From the NCBI GenBank assembly GCA_029863735.1, contig JAOTUT010000060.1:1-7748 (forward strand): DNA of 7,748 nt, written 5' to 3'. The stretch is from Ignavibacteria bacterium (GTDB taxonomy: Bacteria > Bacteroidota > Ignavibacteria > Ignavibacteriales > Ignavibacteriaceae). Positions 6,141-7,748 of the stretch are shown piece by piece. The position numbers were made by a program, and so were the translations under genes. Positions within the stretch are counted from its first letter, which is position 1. Every line of letters starts with the position of its first letter. The notes under the pieces were generated by a model. It was not told the origin of the DNA. It saw only the letters and a program-made list of their open reading frames with translations, and made no database searches.

Positions 6141-6626
6141 GCTGCTTTCATACTTGATAGAATTTCTATTTTGAATGCAAATTTTATTTTCACATTTTGT
6201 GCAAAAATGAAGATGTAATCCTAATAGTTGACCACCATACAATAGTAAGAACAATGTTAATATAATTGTATTTGAAGCAATCCAATAGACTGGCAGAAAT
6301 AATATGCCGTAAAGAACCATAATAAACAAAAATTTTTCATAATGGTTTAATGGCCCTTTACGATTCGGAGAGATAAGTTTTTTAGTAATAGAGGCGTGCA
6401 ATTGAACACAATCATTTGCTATAAGCAAATGCGGACACCTGGGGCAGACTGTATATCTCATTAATAGTGCAATTCCAATATAGGCGTATAGTAAATAACT
6501 AATTCCAAGAGCTGTGCTTTCCATAAACAATCCATACGCACCAACTAAAATTCCTCCGTGAAATGTAAATTGTGCATATAATTTTTCTCCAAGAGAAAAT
6601 GAAGCTATTGTATTTCCTGTATGCAT
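6135..6626 (-). CDS. Cys-rich four-helix membrane protein, possible metal or redox site
   Basis: A 163-residue membrane protein with hydrophobic segments near 22-36, 40-57, 99-117 and 119-139. Two Cys clusters are striking: CPRCPH (61-66) plus Cys73 after helix 2, and HFCTKCENKIC (140-150) after helix 4. Both would lie on the same side of the membrane and together offer six Cys and nearby His, suitable for a zinc or iron-sulfur site or for redox disulfides; this role is inferred. A charged loop (TKKLISPNRKGPLNHYEK, 81-98) separates the helix pairs. I believe homologues with the CPRCP and CxKC pattern exist as an unnamed family, but I cannot give a function. AAGGGG 8 bases before the ATG supports the start. 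The TAA stop falls inside the attC-like copy B. Single gene between copies A and B. Confidence 0.82.
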   Translation of the reverse strand: MHTGNTIASFSLGEKLYAQFTFHGGILVGAYGLFMESTALGISYLLYAYIGIALLMRYTVCPRCPHLLIANDCVQLHASITKKLISPNRKGPLNHYEKFLFIMVLYGILFLPVYWIASNTIILTLFLLLYGGQLLGLHLHFCTKCENKICIQNRNSIKYESSL

Positions 6627-6664
6627 TTATTTCACCCCTTATTAATTATATAAATTAAAAAGGA

Positions 6665-6766
6665 TCATAACGTTGTTACAATTAACCCACTACGTCTCTC
6701 CGTTGGTTTTGCCGAGTAAACCGCGCAAGCCAAAGGCTGATAAATCTGGTGGTCGGCGTTGAGAGA
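6665..6766 (-). repeat. attC-like intergenic repeat, copy A
   Basis: The element is bounded by TCATAAC (6665-6671; GTTATGA on the coding strand, near GTTRRRY) and GTTGAGA (6758-6764). Nested arms are TCTCTC (6695-6700) with GAGAGA (6761-6766), and GCCGA (6711-6715) with TCGGC (6753-6757), enclosing the shared core at 6725-6752 with its perfect AGCC-AAA-GGCT tip hairpin. The next gene begins about 39 bp beyond the left box. A GTAACAACGTTATG stretch at the left end resembles the TAACAA/CGTTA ends of many attC sites. Confidence 0.55.
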
Positions 6767-6787
6767 TTTATTACATTGTATTAAATG

Positions 6788-6803
6788 ACGAAAACAATTT
6801 CGT
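6788..6803. terminator. short hairpin at the end of the esterase gene
   Basis: ACGAAA and TTTCGT form a perfect 6-bp inverted repeat with a 4-base loop, ending in the first base of the esterase stop codon. It is short and AT-rich with only a weak T-rich tail, so it is at best a weak terminator or 3'-end stabiliser. Confidence 0.25.
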
Positions 6804-7714
6804 TAATTATATAAAACTTTTAAAGCTCTGCTTATAGATGCTGCGTAGCAAGACTCGTGTGTTTCATTCTCAAAGATGTGTGTTTCCAATTCAAGGTTCG
6901 GATAATTCCGCAAGAGTAACTGCTCAGACATTTTTTTCATATTGTTGCTCATCCAAGGACTTTCCAGGTTTCCCACACTCATAAATAATCTTACAGGCAA
7001 ATCTGTATGATTTGCAGCATATTCTTCTTCATAATTAAAAATAATTTTATTATCCCCTGAGATTGAGGGACTTCCAGCAAAATATCGCATGAACTTTTCT
7101 GGATAATGAAACATTGCATTTAGAACAAGACGTCCGCTAGCTGAATATCCAAATAGTGATCTGTCCGAACCAGAAACACGATAGTTTGATTCGATAAAAG
7201 GAATTAGTTCATTGCAAAGAAATTCCATAAACTTGGTAGCGCCACCTGTTTTGATCTCTATATCATACATACTCTGCCAATAATCCTCGGTTTCAGGATT
7301 AATTGTAGCAGTAAAATCGCGTTCCCTTCCTGCAACCCAATCTTCTAGTCCCTGCATCGGATACCCAACACCAACAACAACCAATGAAGGAATTTCATTA
7401 CGTGGGAAGCTCAAAATATTTACCATATTATTCACCAGACCATAATTGCGATTAGCATCTAAACTGAATAGAACAGGATAACTTGTATCACTTATTGAGT
7501 ATTCATAAGGCAAAGATATGTACAATTCAAAATCCTCGTCAACAATATCCGAATGAAGTATTCTTGTTTCAGTGCTAAATAAAGATACTTTAGGATATTT
7601 TTGTTTTGATTGATTTAATTCTTCCGAGTTTTGAGTACAGGATGTTGAAAATAAAAGAAGAAAAAATAAAATCAGACAGCTCTTTATAGTTGTTTTTATA
7701 TAATCATAAATCAT
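6803..7714 (-). CDS. putative lipoprotein esterase (esterase D/enterochelin esterase-like alpha/beta hydrolase)
   Basis: A 303-residue alpha/beta hydrolase of the putative-esterase (PF00756-type) family, probably exported and lipid-anchored. The N-terminus has two Lys, a hydrophobic stretch (CLILFFLLLF, 13-22) and a lipobox-like FSTSC ending at Cys26, followed by a polar linker. The strand LYISLPYEYSISDTSYPVLFSLDANRNYG (64-92) is the usual family opening, and LVVVGVGYP (111-119) follows. The nucleophile elbow is GYSASG, with Ser191 as the catalytic residue. E251 in VGNLESPW and His286 in ETHES are the likely other triad members. The length is complete. AGGAAG before the ATG supports the start. 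Members hydrolyse esters such as siderophores, glutathione thioesters or polysaccharide acyl groups; the substrate here is unknown. Attached repeat copy A follows the gene, and a GTTAG box precedes it. Confidence 0.9.
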   Translation of the reverse strand: MIYDYIKTTIKSCLILFFLLLFSTSCTQNSEELNQSKQKYPKVSLFSTETRILHSDIVDEDFELYISLPYEYSISDTSYPVLFSLDANRNYGLVNNMVNILSFPRNEIPSLVVVGVGYPMQGLEDWVAGRERDFTATINPETEDYWQSMYDIEIKTGGATKFMEFLCNELIPFIESNYRVSGSDRSLFGYSASGRLVLNAMFHYPEKFMRYFAGSPSISGDNKIIFNYEEEYAANHTDLPVRLFMSVGNLESPWMSNNMKKMSEQLLLRNYPNLELETHIFENETHESCYAASISRALKVLYN

Positions 7715-7736
7715 ACATCTTCCTATTTAATTAAAA

Positions 7737-7743
7737 GGCTAAC
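7737..7743 (-). repeat. possible attC boundary box cut by the window edge
   Basis: GGCTAAC on plus (GTTAGCC on the coding strand) lies 22 bp before the esterase start, in the same relative place as the boxes before the next three genes. The rest of the presumed element would be outside the window. Confidence 0.35.
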
Positions 7744-7748
7744 CTGTA

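Noticed and set aside
2563..6752. Repeats read as a CRISPR array
   Set aside because: Only four copies, separated by hundreds to thousands of bases with genes between them, and no regular spacers.
5462..6766. Intergenic elements as tRNA, riboswitch or small RNA genes
   Set aside because: No cloverleaf, CCA end or known aptamer motif; the flanking boxes and position between unrelated genes fit recombination sites better.
1..7748. Integrase or transposase gene for the proposed array
   Set aside because: I read all the supported frames and none resembles a tyrosine recombinase or transposase; it would have to lie outside the window.

Overview
This is an AT-rich window in which every gene I can support lies on the minus strand, so transcription runs from high to low coordinates. 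The AT-rich intergenic DNA, the lipoprotein-type esterase and the weak or absent Shine-Dalgarno sites at some genes suggest Bacteroidota or a relative such as Ignavibacteriota or Balneolota. This is a judgement from style, not from a marker gene.

Right part (about 7748 down to 5430): three single-gene units follow one another. They hold a lipoprotein esterase (6803-7714), a Cys-rich four-helix membrane protein (6135-6626) and a DUF1579-like small protein (5612-6034). A GNAT acetyltransferase (4884-5423) follows. Each gap after these three genes holds a structured element. All the elements share a core close to AAGCCAAAGGCTGATAAA, flanked by arms whose sequences differ between copies but still pair. 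On the plus strand each unit is bounded by a 7-base box resembling RYYYAAC (ACCTAAC, ATCTAAC, TCATAAC, and GGCTAAC at the window edge). On the coding strand these are GTTRRRY-like boxes just upstream of the next start codon. This is how integron attC sites and gene cassettes are arranged, and I read the region as a probable integron-like cassette array or a cluster of attC sites. No integrase lies in the window.

Middle part (5423 down to 2629): GNAT, a 60-residue glycine-rich membrane peptide, a zinc-independent quinone oxidoreductase/MDR enzyme and a four-helix membrane protein are tightly packed without the repeat between them. A GC-rich palindrome and a possible fifth attC-like structure come next. 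Then a small membrane-protein gene appears to be frameshifted in a run of eight T, followed by a degenerate copy of the repeat.

Left part (2454 down to 1): a conventional operon headed by a TetR/NemR-like repressor with a conserved Cys. Its probable operator, a 19-bp near-perfect palindrome, sits between good -35 and -10 hexamers. Downstream are a small alpha/beta-barrel protein, an AHSA1/SRPBCC protein, a DinB-superfamily protein and a YCII protein that runs off the left edge. These are all small ligand-binding or thiol/metal-type folds, and a stress or detoxification role for the operon is plausible but inferred.
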